Below are positions 1 through 7,183 of a DNA stretch of 8,699 nt, in pieces. The DNA comes from Cryomorphaceae bacterium (GTDB taxonomy: Bacteria > Bacteroidota > Bacteroidia > Flavobacteriales > Schleiferiaceae), in the NCBI GenBank assembly GCA_003507115.1, contig DNWN01000111.1:1-8699 (forward strand). The letters are read 5' to 3'. The notes under the pieces are model-generated. The model was not told the origin of the DNA, did no database searches, and saw nothing but the letters and a program-made list of their open reading frames with translations. Position 1 is the stretch's first letter; each line of letters opens with the position of its first letter. A program made the translations under genes and the position numbers.

Positions 1-545
1 ACCAAATGTTCAACCCCCTGCATTCGAACATCGTCCAAATACAACTGAACCACCGCATCGGTGACGTGGCCACTTAATAGATTTTCTTCAATGATGGGGA
101 CTAGAAGAGGGGTGGCCATGGGGCGGACGGCAGAATGAGGAAGCACCTCAGCGAGTTTCCGAGGATAGATGCCCGAAGCCACGGTGGCGCGAGTCCCCCA
201 AATACCAATATTCTTGGCGTGTTTGCGGTGCAAGTAATGCACCACCGGGTCAATCACATTGTAGACAGGAATATCCAACTCCTCTTTCAAAACGTCCAAA
301 GCCACCGCGGAGGCCGAATTACAGGCTACCACGATGGCTTTAGCGCCTTGCGCCATCAAATGCTTGGAAATACCCAAAGCATAGGAGCGAATGGCTTCGG
401 GGGATTTTTCGCCGTACGGCAGGTGGGCCGTATCGCCAAAATAGAGAAGGCGTTCATGGGGAAGTTTTCGGGCGATGGCCCGAGCTACCGTCAATCCGCC
501 GACGCCCGAATCAAACAGCCCAATCGGGCCGTCTGAACGTTTCAT
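1..545 (-). CDS. murI: Glutamate racemase MurI (partial, C-terminus beyond the left edge)
   Basis: MurI interconverts L- and D-glutamate in the cytoplasm and supplies D-glutamate for the peptidoglycan stem peptide. It belongs to the cofactor-independent Asp/Glu racemase family, which uses two cysteines. The visible 181 residues open with the family signature: IGLFDSGVGGLTV at residues 8-20, GDTAHLPYGEKS at 37-48, and ACNSAS at 74-79, whose Cys75 is the first catalytic cysteine and whose neighbour Asn76 helps bind glutamate. The second cysteine (GCTHYPL region) would lie beyond base 1, so catalytic completeness cannot be judged; a full family member is about 260-270 residues. The ATG at 545-543 shares one base with the TAA of the upstream ompH gene (TAATG), which suggests translational coupling and makes murI a late gene of the envelope operon. 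Reading frame is open to the edge. Identity is secure. Confidence 0.95.
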   Translation of the reverse strand, partial: MKRSDGPIGLFDSGVGGLTVARAIARKLPHERLLYFGDTAHLPYGEKSPEAIRSYALGISKHLMAQGAKAIVVACNSASAVALDVLKEELDIPVYNVIDPVVHYLHRKHAKNIGIWGTRATVASGIYPRKLAEVLPHSAVRPMATPLLVPIIEENLLSGHVTDAVVQLYLDDVRMQGVEHL

Positions 546-1051
546 TACATGCCCAGTTTAACCTTGACGGCTGGCATGAGGTTCATGCCGCCCTTGGCGT
601 AGATGACCATGCCTTTGCTTTGTGAAGCATCCAGAACGTAGGCGACCTTGCTCTCTGTAGCCACCTCATCAATGGCGTTCTGTAATTTCTCCAATACGGG
701 GGTGATCAATTCGATCTCCTTGGATTGAAGCTCCTGCTGAGCGCTTTGCATGTACTGCTGGATGTTGTTGTACATCTCTTGGAGGCGCTGCTGCTCTTGG
801 CGTTGACGAAGTTCCGTCCATGTGCCGGCATTGGCTTGCAGGGTTTGTGCTCCTTTCTCCAATTCGGCGTTCATCTCTCTCGCCTCATTTTCAAATTTGG
901 CTTGCTCTGCTTGGAGCGCTTCCATGACTTTCTTGTAGTCAGGCATCTCCACGAGAATGCTGTCGACATTAATGTGGCCGACCAGAGATTGTCCCATGGA
1001 GGGAGCAGCGGTCATAGCGACCAGGGCGAGAACTTTTAGTGCGTTTTTCAT
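545..1051 (-). CDS. OmpH/Skp-family periplasmic chaperone, second copy
   Basis: A 168-residue OmpH/Skp-like protein. Skp proteins are periplasmic trimers whose coiled-coil arms hold unfolded outer-membrane proteins on the way to BamA. Residues 1-21 form a signal peptide (MKNALK, then a hydrophobic run, ending at about SMGQ). GHINVDSILVEMPDYK (25-40) is the usual start of the mature domain, with the beta-strand and the conserved 'mPdYk' segment. Residues 45-135 are rich in Q, E, K and A and would form the coiled-coil arm; a closing strand (VAYVLDAS, VIYA) returns to the body. I chose the ATG at 1051; a TTG at 1075 would add eight residues before the signal peptide and overlap the preceding stop, but the ATG gives a normal n-region. 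It lies 20 bases after the first ompH and overlaps murI by one base. The client range is unknown. Confidence 0.88.
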   Translation of the reverse strand: MKNALKVLALVAMTAAPSMGQSLVGHINVDSILVEMPDYKKVMEALQAEQAKFENEAREMNAELEKGAQTLQANAGTWTELRQRQEQQRLQEMYNNIQQYMQSAQQELQSKEIELITPVLEKLQNAIDEVATESKVAYVLDASQSKGMVIYAKGGMNLMPAVKVKLGM

Positions 1052-1071
1052 AGGGGTCAAAAGTAGTGAAT

Positions 1072-1578
1072 TCAATAACCAAGTTGTTGGAGTACGTCTT
1101 GCGTAATATCATTGGACTCGTTGGCGTACACCACACTGACAGACGAGCCTTTGTCAAAGACAAAATCCAATTTCTTTTTGCGTGCCACTTCCTTGATGGC
1201 GCCTGCCACGAGGGCTTGTACAGGAGCGACGAGCTCTTCCCGCTTTTCGAAGAGCTGACCTTCAGGGCTGAAGTAGCGCATTTGACGCGCACGAGCGGTG
1301 TCGCGCGTATTTTGAATGTTCGCCGCGCGTTCGGCAATCATATCCGCTGTGAGCAGCACGGATTCCGCATCGAGCTGCGCTTGTAAGGCTGCAGCGTCTT
1401 CAAATAAACTCGCTACCTCGCCTTCCCAGCGCTTGGAGAGGCGCTCAATTTCCGCTTGCGCTTGCTTGTATTCAGGTATGGCATTGAGGATCGCCTGGGT
1501 ATCGACATAACCAAGCCGTTGGGCCATGCCCGAGGTGGTCATGCCGAGTAAGACAAGGAGAAGCCAAATACGTCGCAT
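1072..1578 (-). CDS. OmpH/Skp-family periplasmic chaperone, first copy
   Basis: A 168-residue OmpH/Skp-family chaperone expected to bind unfolded outer-membrane proteins in the periplasm. Residues 1-20 are a signal peptide (MRRIW, a leucine-rich core, cleavage near GMAQ). The mature protein begins LGYVDTQAILNAIPEYKQ (22-39), the typical OmpH head. Residues 40-130 are charged and alanine-rich, consistent with a coiled-coil arm; RYFSPEGQLFEKREEL (101-116) and FVFDKGSSVSVVYAN (139-153) resemble segments I associate with Bacteroidota OmpH proteins. The ATG at 1578 is two bases after the bamA stop and starts exactly at the signal peptide; an ATG at 1617 would add 13 residues and lie inside bamA, so I reject it. 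Position directly after bamA fits a chaperone that delivers clients to the BAM complex. It is clearly divergent from the second copy despite equal length. Confidence 0.9.
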   Translation of the reverse strand: MRRIWLLLVLLGMTTSGMAQRLGYVDTQAILNAIPEYKQAQAEIERLSKRWEGEVASLFEDAAALQAQLDAESVLLTADMIAERAANIQNTRDTARARQMRYFSPEGQLFEKREELVAPVQALVAGAIKEVARKKKLDFVFDKGSSVSVVYANESNDITQDVLQQLGY

Positions 1579-1580
1579 CC

Positions 1581-4055
1581 TTAAAACTGTTGTCCGAGCA
1601 CAAAGTGAGTTTGCCATCCAGAAGGTCCGGTTTGGCCGGGCAAGTTATCAAAGCCATAGGCTACATCGACCCCAAGCAGTCCAAACATCGGCATGAATAT
1701 GCGCAGGCCGAGACCGGAAGATCGCTTTAACTCGAAGGGGCGGTAATCCGCAAAGTTGTCGTAGTTATTCCCCGCTTCGGCGAATGCCAACACAAAAATC
1801 TGAGCATTGGGGTTGGGCGACAGCAAGTAGCGCAATTCGGAGGTGAACTTATTGTACAAGGCACCCCCGCCATCTGGGGTCAGACTGTAGTTGGTGTAGC
1901 CGCGAAGGCCAATGATTTCACGCCCGTCCAGGACAAAGTTCTGTAACCCGTCACCGCCCAAGTAATAGCGCTCGAAGGGAGGTAAGCCGTAGTCCTTGTT
2001 GTAAGAGCCCAGGAAACCAAACTCGGAGTAGGACCGGATAACGAAATTCTTCATGATTTCCGCATAGTAGTCGCCCGTAAACTTCCACTTGTGGTATTCG
2101 ATGAATTTGAACTTTTCCTCGGTGCTCAACTTGGTATAATCCCGTCCGTCCAATAACGAGACTGGGGGAGTGGCTTCCATGCTGAAAGCGATGCTCGATC
2201 CCCGGGTTGGGAAGATGGGCAAGTCACGGTTGTCCCGACGCAAGGACAAAGTATAGGCAATTGAATTGGCAATTCCCGTGGTAAAGTTGCCCCCGACAAA
2301 GGGGTAGTTGTTGATGTCAAACCGTCGGTATTCCAGTGCATGGTAGAGCGTGAAGTAGTCATCGGGCCACTTTAAACGTTGGCCTTGACCCAGGGTGACC
2401 CCCGTGATGGCAATTTTCTGAGCGGTGCTGTCTGTTCGGCCATTGTAGTTCATCGTGTTGTGGTAGGCCGAGAACGTGACGGAATTGGGCTTCTTACCAC
2501 CCCACCAGGGCTCCGTAAAGCTGAAGTTGTAGGAACTGTAATAGGTGCCGTTGGTCTGGGCGCGAATCGTAATGGTTTGCCCATCTCCCGCTGGGAGAGG
2601 TTGCCATGCTTTTTTGTTAAATAGATTCCGCGAGGAGAAATTGTTGAAGTTCAATCCCAAGGTTCCCACTACGGTGTAGGCGCCCCAGCCCCCTTGTAAT
2701 TCCAGCTGGCTCGTGGATTGCTCTACCACGGTGTACTCTAGGTCCACCGTCCCTGTCACGGGATCGGGCATCGGTACAGGGGTAATCTGACGGGGATCAA
2801 AGTAACCCAACTGGCCCAACTCTCGGACGGTACGCATGATGTCGGCCTTAGAAAACAAATCGCCCGGACGCGTGCGTATCTCGCGGTAGACTACATGGTC
2901 ATTCGTGCGCTCGTTACCGTTGACGATCACCTTTCGGACGGTTGCCTGACGACCTTCCCGAATGCGGATTTCCATGTCAATGGAGTCGTTTTCGACTTTG
3001 ACTTCGACGGGAATGACGTTGGCAAAGAGGTAGCCGTTGTTGAGGTAGAGGGAAGAAATATCGTTGCTGTTGGGGTCGCCGTTGATGCGGGTATTTAGCG
3101 CTTTGGCATCGTAGCGGTCCCCTGCCCGAATCTTGAGAATGGATTCGAGGACCTCCGTGGGGTACTTGGAATTACCATAGAAGCTGATGCTCCGGAAATA
3201 GTACGGGCGACCTTCATCGATAAAGATGTCAATCTTCAACTTGTCGTCCACGCGGTAGATGCTGTCCTTGAGGATGCGCATGTCGCGGTATCCCGCCTCG
3301 TTGTACGCCTCCACAATGAGGACTTTGTCCGCCTCGAGCTTTTCCTTCTGAAGCTTGGAGGTGGTGAATATGTTCCACTTGCGGTAGCGGTGGGTATCGT
3401 CCATAACTCGGCGAAGCTTGCCATCCGTGAGGGCGGTGTTTCCGTGGAAAACAATGTCATCGATGCGAAGGCGGGGCCCGGGGACAATGTCAATGCGAAG
3501 CACCACCGCGTCCAGCAATATGGTGTCTTTTTCAGTCGAAATTTTGGCGGTGGCATCGGGGAATCCCTTTTCCTTGAAGTGCTTTAAAATGGCATTTTCG
3601 GCGGTGATTTTGAGGTTCTCGGACACCACCATGCCGCGATTGAGCTCCAGCAATTCGCGCAGGGCATCCTGCTTTCCCTTATTTACCCCAGTGAAATAAT
3701 ATTTGCTCAACTTGGGCAGGGTGGTCAGCCGAAATTCTACGTAAACGGTGCGGTTGACTTTTTGGACCACAAAGAGTTGAACGTCGGAGAACAACTCCTG
3801 GTCCCAGAGATTGCGGATGGCCTGACCGACGCGTTCCGAGGGGAATTGCACCTTATCACCGACATTCAAGCCTGAAAGGAGGCCAACCATGGTCGGATCC
3901 AGTTGATCTGCTCCGGTCACGGTGATGCCGCCGATTTCATAATCGACTTCCGGCTTAATCTCAATCGCTTGACCCAGTTGGATTTGGGCAAAACTCGAGA
4001 AAGGGGCCAGGGCTAAAAAAGCAGCTGTGCTCAGGCGTAAGAGTCGTCGTTTCAT
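1581..4055 (-). CDS. bamA: Outer-membrane protein assembly factor BamA
   Basis: BamA (Omp85 family) is the essential outer-membrane insertase that folds beta-barrel proteins. The 824-residue product has a signal peptide (1-24, ending SSFAQ), then five apparent POTRA domains at roughly 42-112, 115-193, 196-282, 285-368 and 372-447, each with features such as 'i.f.GN' strands (FHGNTAL, FYGNSKY, VNGNERT) and 'GY' turns (NEAGYRD, NNGYLFA, LGQLGYFDP). The 16-strand barrel follows from about 450: LELQGGWGAY and LNFNNFSSRN mark its start, RRDNRDLPIFPTRGSS lies in mid-barrel, and GLRGYTNYS (716-724) is the L6 'VRGF'-type motif that packs inside the barrel. The last residue is Phe (LGQQF), the usual beta-barrel C-terminal signal. 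Its ATG overlaps the uppS TGA by one base (TGATG), and the first ompH follows after two bases. Length is normal for the family. Confidence 0.97.
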   Translation of the reverse strand: MKRRLLRLSTAAFLALAPFSSFAQIQLGQAIEIKPEVDYEIGGITVTGADQLDPTMVGLLSGLNVGDKVQFPSERVGQAIRNLWDQELFSDVQLFVVQKVNRTVYVEFRLTTLPKLSKYYFTGVNKGKQDALRELLELNRGMVVSENLKITAENAILKHFKEKGFPDATAKISTEKDTILLDAVVLRIDIVPGPRLRIDDIVFHGNTALTDGKLRRVMDDTHRYRKWNIFTTSKLQKEKLEADKVLIVEAYNEAGYRDMRILKDSIYRVDDKLKIDIFIDEGRPYYFRSISFYGNSKYPTEVLESILKIRAGDRYDAKALNTRINGDPNSNDISSLYLNNGYLFANVIPVEVKVENDSIDMEIRIREGRQATVRKVIVNGNERTNDHVVYREIRTRPGDLFSKADIMRTVRELGQLGYFDPRQITPVPMPDPVTGTVDLEYTVVEQSTSQLELQGGWGAYTVVGTLGLNFNNFSSRNLFNKKAWQPLPAGDGQTITIRAQTNGTYYSSYNFSFTEPWWGGKKPNSVTFSAYHNTMNYNGRTDSTAQKIAITGVTLGQGQRLKWPDDYFTLYHALEYRRFDINNYPFVGGNFTTGIANSIAYTLSLRRDNRDLPIFPTRGSSIAFSMEATPPVSLLDGRDYTKLSTEEKFKFIEYHKWKFTGDYYAEIMKNFVIRSYSEFGFLGSYNKDYGLPPFERYYLGGDGLQNFVLDGREIIGLRGYTNYSLTPDGGGALYNKFTSELRYLLSPNPNAQIFVLAFAEAGNNYDNFADYRPFELKRSSGLGLRIFMPMFGLLGVDVAYGFDNLPGQTGPSGWQTHFVLGQQF

Positions 4056-4783
4056 CAGGTGCTTTTCTCGTTGAGTTGTTCACTGGTTTTGCCCATGCGT
4101 CGCTCGCGCGCTGCATATTGGGCCAGGGCATCGTCTAGATGTTCCTTGGAAAAATCGGGCCAAAGTACGGGCATGAAGATCAATTCGGCGTAACTAATTT
4201 GCCAAAGAAGGTAATTTGAAATTCGCTGCTCCCCGCTGGTTCGGATGACCAAATCCGGATCTGGCATAGCATGGGTGTACAGGGCTTGGCCAAATGCGGT
4301 TTCATCGATGCTATCAATGCTCCGCTGGCCCAGTTGGACTTCCCGCGCAAGGGTTTTCGTGGCCAGCAGGATTTCCTGGCGGCTACCATAGCTTAAGGCC
4401 AAGGTCAGGACCAAGGTGGAATTCCCCGCCGTGGCGTTTTGGACCTCTTTGAGTTCGCGCTGGGCACTCTTGGGAAGCAAGTCTATTCTGCCGATAGCCT
4501 GGAGCTGAATGCCGTGTTTCATCAGGGTGGGCATTTCCTTGCTCAGACTGCTCACCAAGATGCGCATGAGTGCGTCGACTTCTGCTTTGGGACGAGCCCA
4601 ATTCTCTTCCGAAAACGCATAGACCGTCAGGTATTTGATGCCCAGCTCCGCGCAGGACTGCGCCGTGCGACGAAGAGCTTCCACCCCGACCTCGTGCCCG
4701 CGAATGCGCGTGCGGAAGCCTTGCTGCTTGGCCCACCGGCCATTGCCGTCCATGATGATCGCGATGTGGGTAGGTAGGCTCAT
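4055..4783 (-). CDS. uppS: Undecaprenyl diphosphate synthase (cis-prenyltransferase)
   Basis: UppS condenses isopentenyl diphosphate units onto farnesyl diphosphate to make C55 undecaprenyl diphosphate, precursor of the lipid carrier for peptidoglycan and surface glycans. It works at the cytoplasmic face of the membrane. The 242 residues carry the cis-prenyltransferase signatures: IAIIMDGNGRWAK (7-19) with catalytic Asp12, GHEVGVEALR (29-38), YAFSEENWARP (55-65), SYGSRQEI (131-138), and DLVIRTSGEQRISNYLLWQ (177-195) followed by SYAEL with Glu200, the expected Mg-binding glutamate. Start choice: the ATG at 4783 forms an ATGA overlap with the stop of the upstream gene and puts the first motif at the usual distance from the N-terminus. 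An ATG at 4804 would add seven residues and overlap the previous gene by 25 bases. It is coupled to bamA downstream. Confidence 0.96.
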   Translation of the reverse strand: MSLPTHIAIIMDGNGRWAKQQGFRTRIRGHEVGVEALRRTAQSCAELGIKYLTVYAFSEENWARPKAEVDALMRILVSSLSKEMPTLMKHGIQLQAIGRIDLLPKSAQRELKEVQNATAGNSTLVLTLALSYGSRQEILLATKTLAREVQLGQRSIDSIDETAFGQALYTHAMPDPDLVIRTSGEQRISNYLLWQISYAELIFMPVLWPDFSKEHLDDALAQYAARERRMGKTSEQLNEKST

Positions 4784-5604
4784 CGGTGTAGGAAGGATGC
4801 ACATTTTTCCATGAAAGCTTCCAAGTGAAGCCCCATGCCTAGACGGAGGATAAAGTAGGAATCGGTGGTTTGGGCATTCCCTCGCGCCATGCCTACGGGG
4901 AGGTCAAGGCCTGAGGGATCCGCGAAGTAGGCCGCTGCATCCCCGTAGGACTCCTGGATCACGCTGACGTCTGCGTAGCTGCCATGGACATCGTCCAGGT
5001 AGTCTGTGGAGGTTCGGGTCCAGGTCGCCTCCATATTGACCACCCAAAAAGCATTGAGTTGTGCGCGCCAACCGAGCCCGAAGGGCAGCGTGCGCGCTCG
5101 AGTCGCATACCGCGCCTCGGGATTGATCGAAGTGCCCTGCCCCTCCGTACCCAGAGGCTGAAGGGGAATCCACTCTCCTTGGTAATAGCCTTGAGGTTCA
5201 AAAGACAGGAGCCCCAGGCCCGCAAAGAGGTAGGGACTGTGCTGAAAGCGGTAGGAGGGAATGGTTTGAGGGAAGAAGTCGACCTCCATGCGTGCCTGGA
5301 CGCTGCGGAAAGGAGTTTGGATATGAATCTGGCGCTGCTGCCGTTCCGGCCAAGTGCTTTGGGCGTCGTTCGCCTGCAGGGTGCCTTCGCTGTATCCCAG
5401 GTGGAAGGCATAGTGCGGGTGGGCTTGAATTCGGTAATCGATGTCCCAACTTTCCCCTTGAGGCAGGAAGGGGCCAGCGGGCCCGACGTCACTCATCATG
5501 TGTGTGCCGCCCCAGCTTGCCGTCAATTCCTGTGAACGCTGCGCCCAACCGCCGATGGAGGCGAGAGCGAACGGGATAAAAAGGAGATGACGTATGTTGC
5601 CCAT
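4780..5604 (-). CDS. DUF6089-family putative outer-membrane beta-barrel protein
   Basis: A 274-residue protein of unknown function that I match to the DUF6089 family of Bacteroidota. Residues 1-22 are a signal peptide (MGNIRHLLF, hydrophobic core, GGWAQ). The rest alternates polar and aromatic/hydrophobic residues with many Tyr, Trp and Gly, as in a small outer-membrane barrel. Segments I associate with the family are PYLFAGLGLLSFEPQ (124-138), LQPLGTEGQG (148-157), PFGLGWR (174-180), TDYLDDVHGSYAD (200-212) and RGNAQTTDSYF (241-251). The C-terminus ends KCASFLHR, without the terminal Phe seen in BamA. I chose the ATG at 5604; a TTG at 5664 would add 20 residues ahead of the signal peptide and overlap nadK. 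It starts 35 bases after nadK and ends in an ATGA overlap with uppS. Its place beside uppS and bamA suggests an envelope role, which is inference only. Confidence 0.82.
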   Translation of the reverse strand: MGNIRHLLFIPFALASIGGWAQRSQELTASWGGTHMMSDVGPAGPFLPQGESWDIDYRIQAHPHYAFHLGYSEGTLQANDAQSTWPERQQRQIHIQTPFRSVQARMEVDFFPQTIPSYRFQHSPYLFAGLGLLSFEPQGYYQGEWIPLQPLGTEGQGTSINPEARYATRARTLPFGLGWRAQLNAFWVVNMEATWTRTSTDYLDDVHGSYADVSVIQESYGDAAAYFADPSGLDLPVGMARGNAQTTDSYFILRLGMGLHLEAFMEKCASFLHR

Positions 5605-5612
5605 ATTCAGCC

Positions 5613-5622
5613 TGCGAAGATA
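5613..5622 (-). promoter_or_regulatory. Candidate internal -7 box before the DUF6089 gene
   Basis: In the 35-base gap after nadK, the minus strand reads TATCTTCGCA, ending eight bases before the DUF6089 ATG. This is one base from the TATCTTTGCA form of the Bacteroidota -7 box (TAnnTTTG). No clear TTG-type -33 box lies 19-23 bases upstream. If active, it would give the five envelope genes (DUF6089, uppS, bamA, two ompH) and murI a start independent of the CBS gene and nadK. Confidence 0.35.
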
Positions 5623-5639
5623 CAAATAGCCGGCGGAGC

Positions 5640-6524
5640 TCAGTTCCTGCGATCCAATCCCCAAAGCAGCTTATTGCGCAGGGTGGAGGCGAAATCGGTG
5701 TAGGCGGTGCGCACCAGTTTGAAACGAAAATCGGCCCTCCGTAAAGTGAGCTCTGTTTCGCAGTCCAAAGTGAACACCCGCGAGTCCAATGACGCCAGGA
5801 AATTGCCCTCCCGGGCCTCCACCTTGATCGTAATGGTGTCGGCATTGGGTATAACGAGCGGACGTACGGTCAAATTGTGCGGAGCAATGGGCGTCAGGAT
5901 AAAATTGTTACTTCCAGGCAATAGAATGGGCCCCCCACAGCTGAGGTTGTATCCCGTGGAGCCGGTCGGCGTGGAGATGAGCAATCCGTCCGCCCAGTAG
6001 GTATTGAGAAATTCGCCATTGAGGGATACGTGGATGGAAATCATGCTCGTGGTGCCTTTTCGGCTCACGGCGATTTCGTTCAAGGCAAAATTGGGCTGGA
6101 TAATGTCGTCCGAGGCGGTATGAGCCTCGAGGGCGTTACGCTCGTCTAGGGTGTAGTCGCCAGCCAAAATCGCCTTCAAGGCCATCGGAGCCTCGTCACG
6201 GGTGATGTTGGCAAGGAATCCGAGTCGTCCGGTATTCAGGCCGATGATGGGGATGCCAGAGCGCTCCACGAGGGTAGTGGCATCCAGGATGGTCCCGTCG
6301 CCTCCAATGACGAGAAGGAAGTCAGGCGCACAGGCCTGCAATTCTTTAGAGTTCTTGAATTCGGGGAAGGTCCATCCTACGGCCCATTGTTCGTTCACAC
6401 GATGCTGAAAGCCCCGGTACATGACCAGATCACAACCTTCTTTCATCAGAGAATCAATCGTTCGCTCCACGAAGGTTTGCACCTCATCGGGAATCCGTTT
6501 GCCGAAAATCGCAATCCGTGCCAT
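5640..6524 (-). CDS. nadK: NAD kinase
   Basis: NAD kinase phosphorylates NAD to NADP in the cytoplasm, usually with ATP or polyphosphate, and sets the NADPH supply for biosynthesis. The 294-residue product shows the family motifs: VIGGDGTILDA (72-82) with the GGDG loop and catalytic Asp76, LNTGRLGFLA (96-105), NEIAVSR (149-155), and the glycine-rich STPTGSTGYNLSCGGP (184-199) that binds NAD. Length matches bacterial NadK (about 290). The ATG at 6524 lies two bases after the upstream gene's stop; a TTG at 6530 would add two residues and overlap that stop, and MARIAIFG is a natural N-terminus. The gene following it starts 35 bases later, the widest gap within the minus-strand run. Nothing unusual is seen in the catalytic segments. 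Confidence 0.96.
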   Translation of the reverse strand: MARIAIFGKRIPDEVQTFVERTIDSLMKEGCDLVMYRGFQHRVNEQWAVGWTFPEFKNSKELQACAPDFLLVIGGDGTILDATTLVERSGIPIIGLNTGRLGFLANITRDEAPMALKAILAGDYTLDERNALEAHTASDDIIQPNFALNEIAVSRKGTTSMISIHVSLNGEFLNTYWADGLLISTPTGSTGYNLSCGGPILLPGSNNFILTPIAPHNLTVRPLVIPNADTITIKVEAREGNFLASLDSRVFTLDCETELTLRRADFRFKLVRTAYTDFASTLRNKLLWGLDRRN

Positions 6525-6526
6525 AC

Positions 6527-7144
6527 TCAAAGGTCCAAATAATGCAGTAAGTGATCGAGATTGTCTTCCACTTCTTCCGCTCGGTATCCCTTCGGGTAGT
6601 AGCCCAGAATCGTACAGCCAAAGCGCTCTAAAGTGGCTAAAGCGGCAGTAGGATCTGCCTGGTCAAGGCGGGCAAAGGAGCGAAAAACATTGCGGTCGGT
6701 GATTAAATCGGTGGAAAAGGCGACCACTCGAACCCCTTCCGCTTCGATGCCGCGAATCCATTCGCCACCAAAATGCGTTTGAACGGGATGTTCAAACCAA
6801 ATGGTCGATCCCGGAAGCTGAAAGGCCCATTGTTGACCAATCCGGTCGGCAATATCCTGGCTTTTATAGCTTCCTTGCCAGAGATCCTTGTCGCAGACGG
6901 CCACGCAGTCCACTTGCCAAGCGCTCGCCACGGCTAGGGCATCGACAGGGTGCTGAGCCGCTTGCAAAGCAGGCACAGAAAGGATGTGTCCGCCGGGTCC
7001 CATGAGTCCCGTGTAGACCCCTTCTTCCACGATGGGCCAAAAGCGCGTCCGGCTTTCTCCGGTGCGCTCCAAATACTCCGATTCGGAACACGTTTCCGAA
7101 AGGGGCCCAGGGTGCGTCAAAAGAAGGTCATTCCAATCCAACAT
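6527..7144 (-). CDS. Degenerate CBS-domain protein with ACT-like C-terminus
   Basis: A 205-residue, probably cytoplasmic protein (no signal peptide or membrane segment). It resembles the Bacteroidota 'CBS domain-containing protein' commonly found next to nadK. Residues about 8-52 and 68-118 can be fitted as a CBS pair, but the match is weak: [16 protein letters not shown] (35-50) and [13 protein letters not shown] (75-87) resemble the 'P+vd...l.Gl' strands of CBS modules. Residues about 112-185 look like a ferredoxin/ACT-type fold, ending with [13 protein letters not shown] (171-183) and a helical tail [10 protein letters not shown] (196-205). CBS pairs usually sense adenosine nucleotides and ACT domains sense small ligands, so a regulatory role is plausible, but no partner or ligand can be read here. 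The ATG at 7144 is the only good start and makes this the first gene of the minus-strand run, with nadK two bases downstream. Confidence 0.72.
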   Translation of the reverse strand: MLDWNDLLLTHPGPLSETCSESEYLERTGESRTRFWPIVEEGVYTGLMGPGGHILSVPALQAAQHPVDALAVASAWQVDCVAVCDKDLWQGSYKSQDIADRIGQQWAFQLPGSTIWFEHPVQTHFGGEWIRGIEAEGVRVVAFSTDLITDRNVFRSFARLDQADPTAALATLERFGCTILGYYPKGYRAEEVEDNLDHLLHYLDL

Positions 7145-7148
7145 AGGA

Positions 7149-7183
7149 CGAAGTTAGCCCGGATGCCCGAACTTTGGTCCAAA
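7149..7183 (-). promoter_or_regulatory. Candidate Bacteroidota promoter for the minus-strand operon
   Basis: On the minus strand, TTTG (7183-7180) is followed after 23 bases by TAACTTCG (7156-7149). This resembles the Bacteroidota primary-sigma pattern of a TTTG-type -33 box and a TAnnTTTG -7 box, with one mismatch in the -7 box and a spacer at the long end. The -7 box ends only four bases before the ATG at 7144, so the transcript would be leaderless or almost so. Short degenerate motifs occur by chance, so this is tentative. Confidence 0.35.
7169..7176 (+). promoter_or_regulatory. Candidate -7 box for pdxJ
   Basis: GAACTTTG matches the Bacteroidota -7 consensus TAnnTTTG except at the first base and would place a transcription start about 10-14 bases before the ATG at 7193. 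It lies downstream of the alternative ATG at 7163, so if real it supports the shorter PdxJ. I see no good TTTG box at the right distance upstream, which weakens the call. Confidence 0.25.

Noticed and set aside
135..536. Open frame of 133 codons on the plus strand near the left edge
   Set aside because: It is antisense to murI, whose DSGVGG and ACNSAS motifs fix the real frame on the minus strand.
1052..1075. TTG start at 1075 for the second ompH, overlapping the first ompH stop
   Set aside because: The overlap is appealing for coupling, but the ATG at 1051 gives a normal signal peptide (MKNALK) and is a stronger codon. It remains possible.
1579..1617. Longer N-terminus for the first ompH, from an ATG at 1617
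   Set aside because: It would overlap the bamA 3' end by 37 bases and put 13 unrelated residues ahead of a complete signal peptide.
4984..5535. Open frame of 183 codons on the plus strand, antisense to the DUF6089 gene, plus other long frames at 4959-5492
   Set aside because: Both lie wholly within the DUF6089 gene, whose signal peptide and family segments are clear. The alternative products lack domain-like sequence and a plausible start context.
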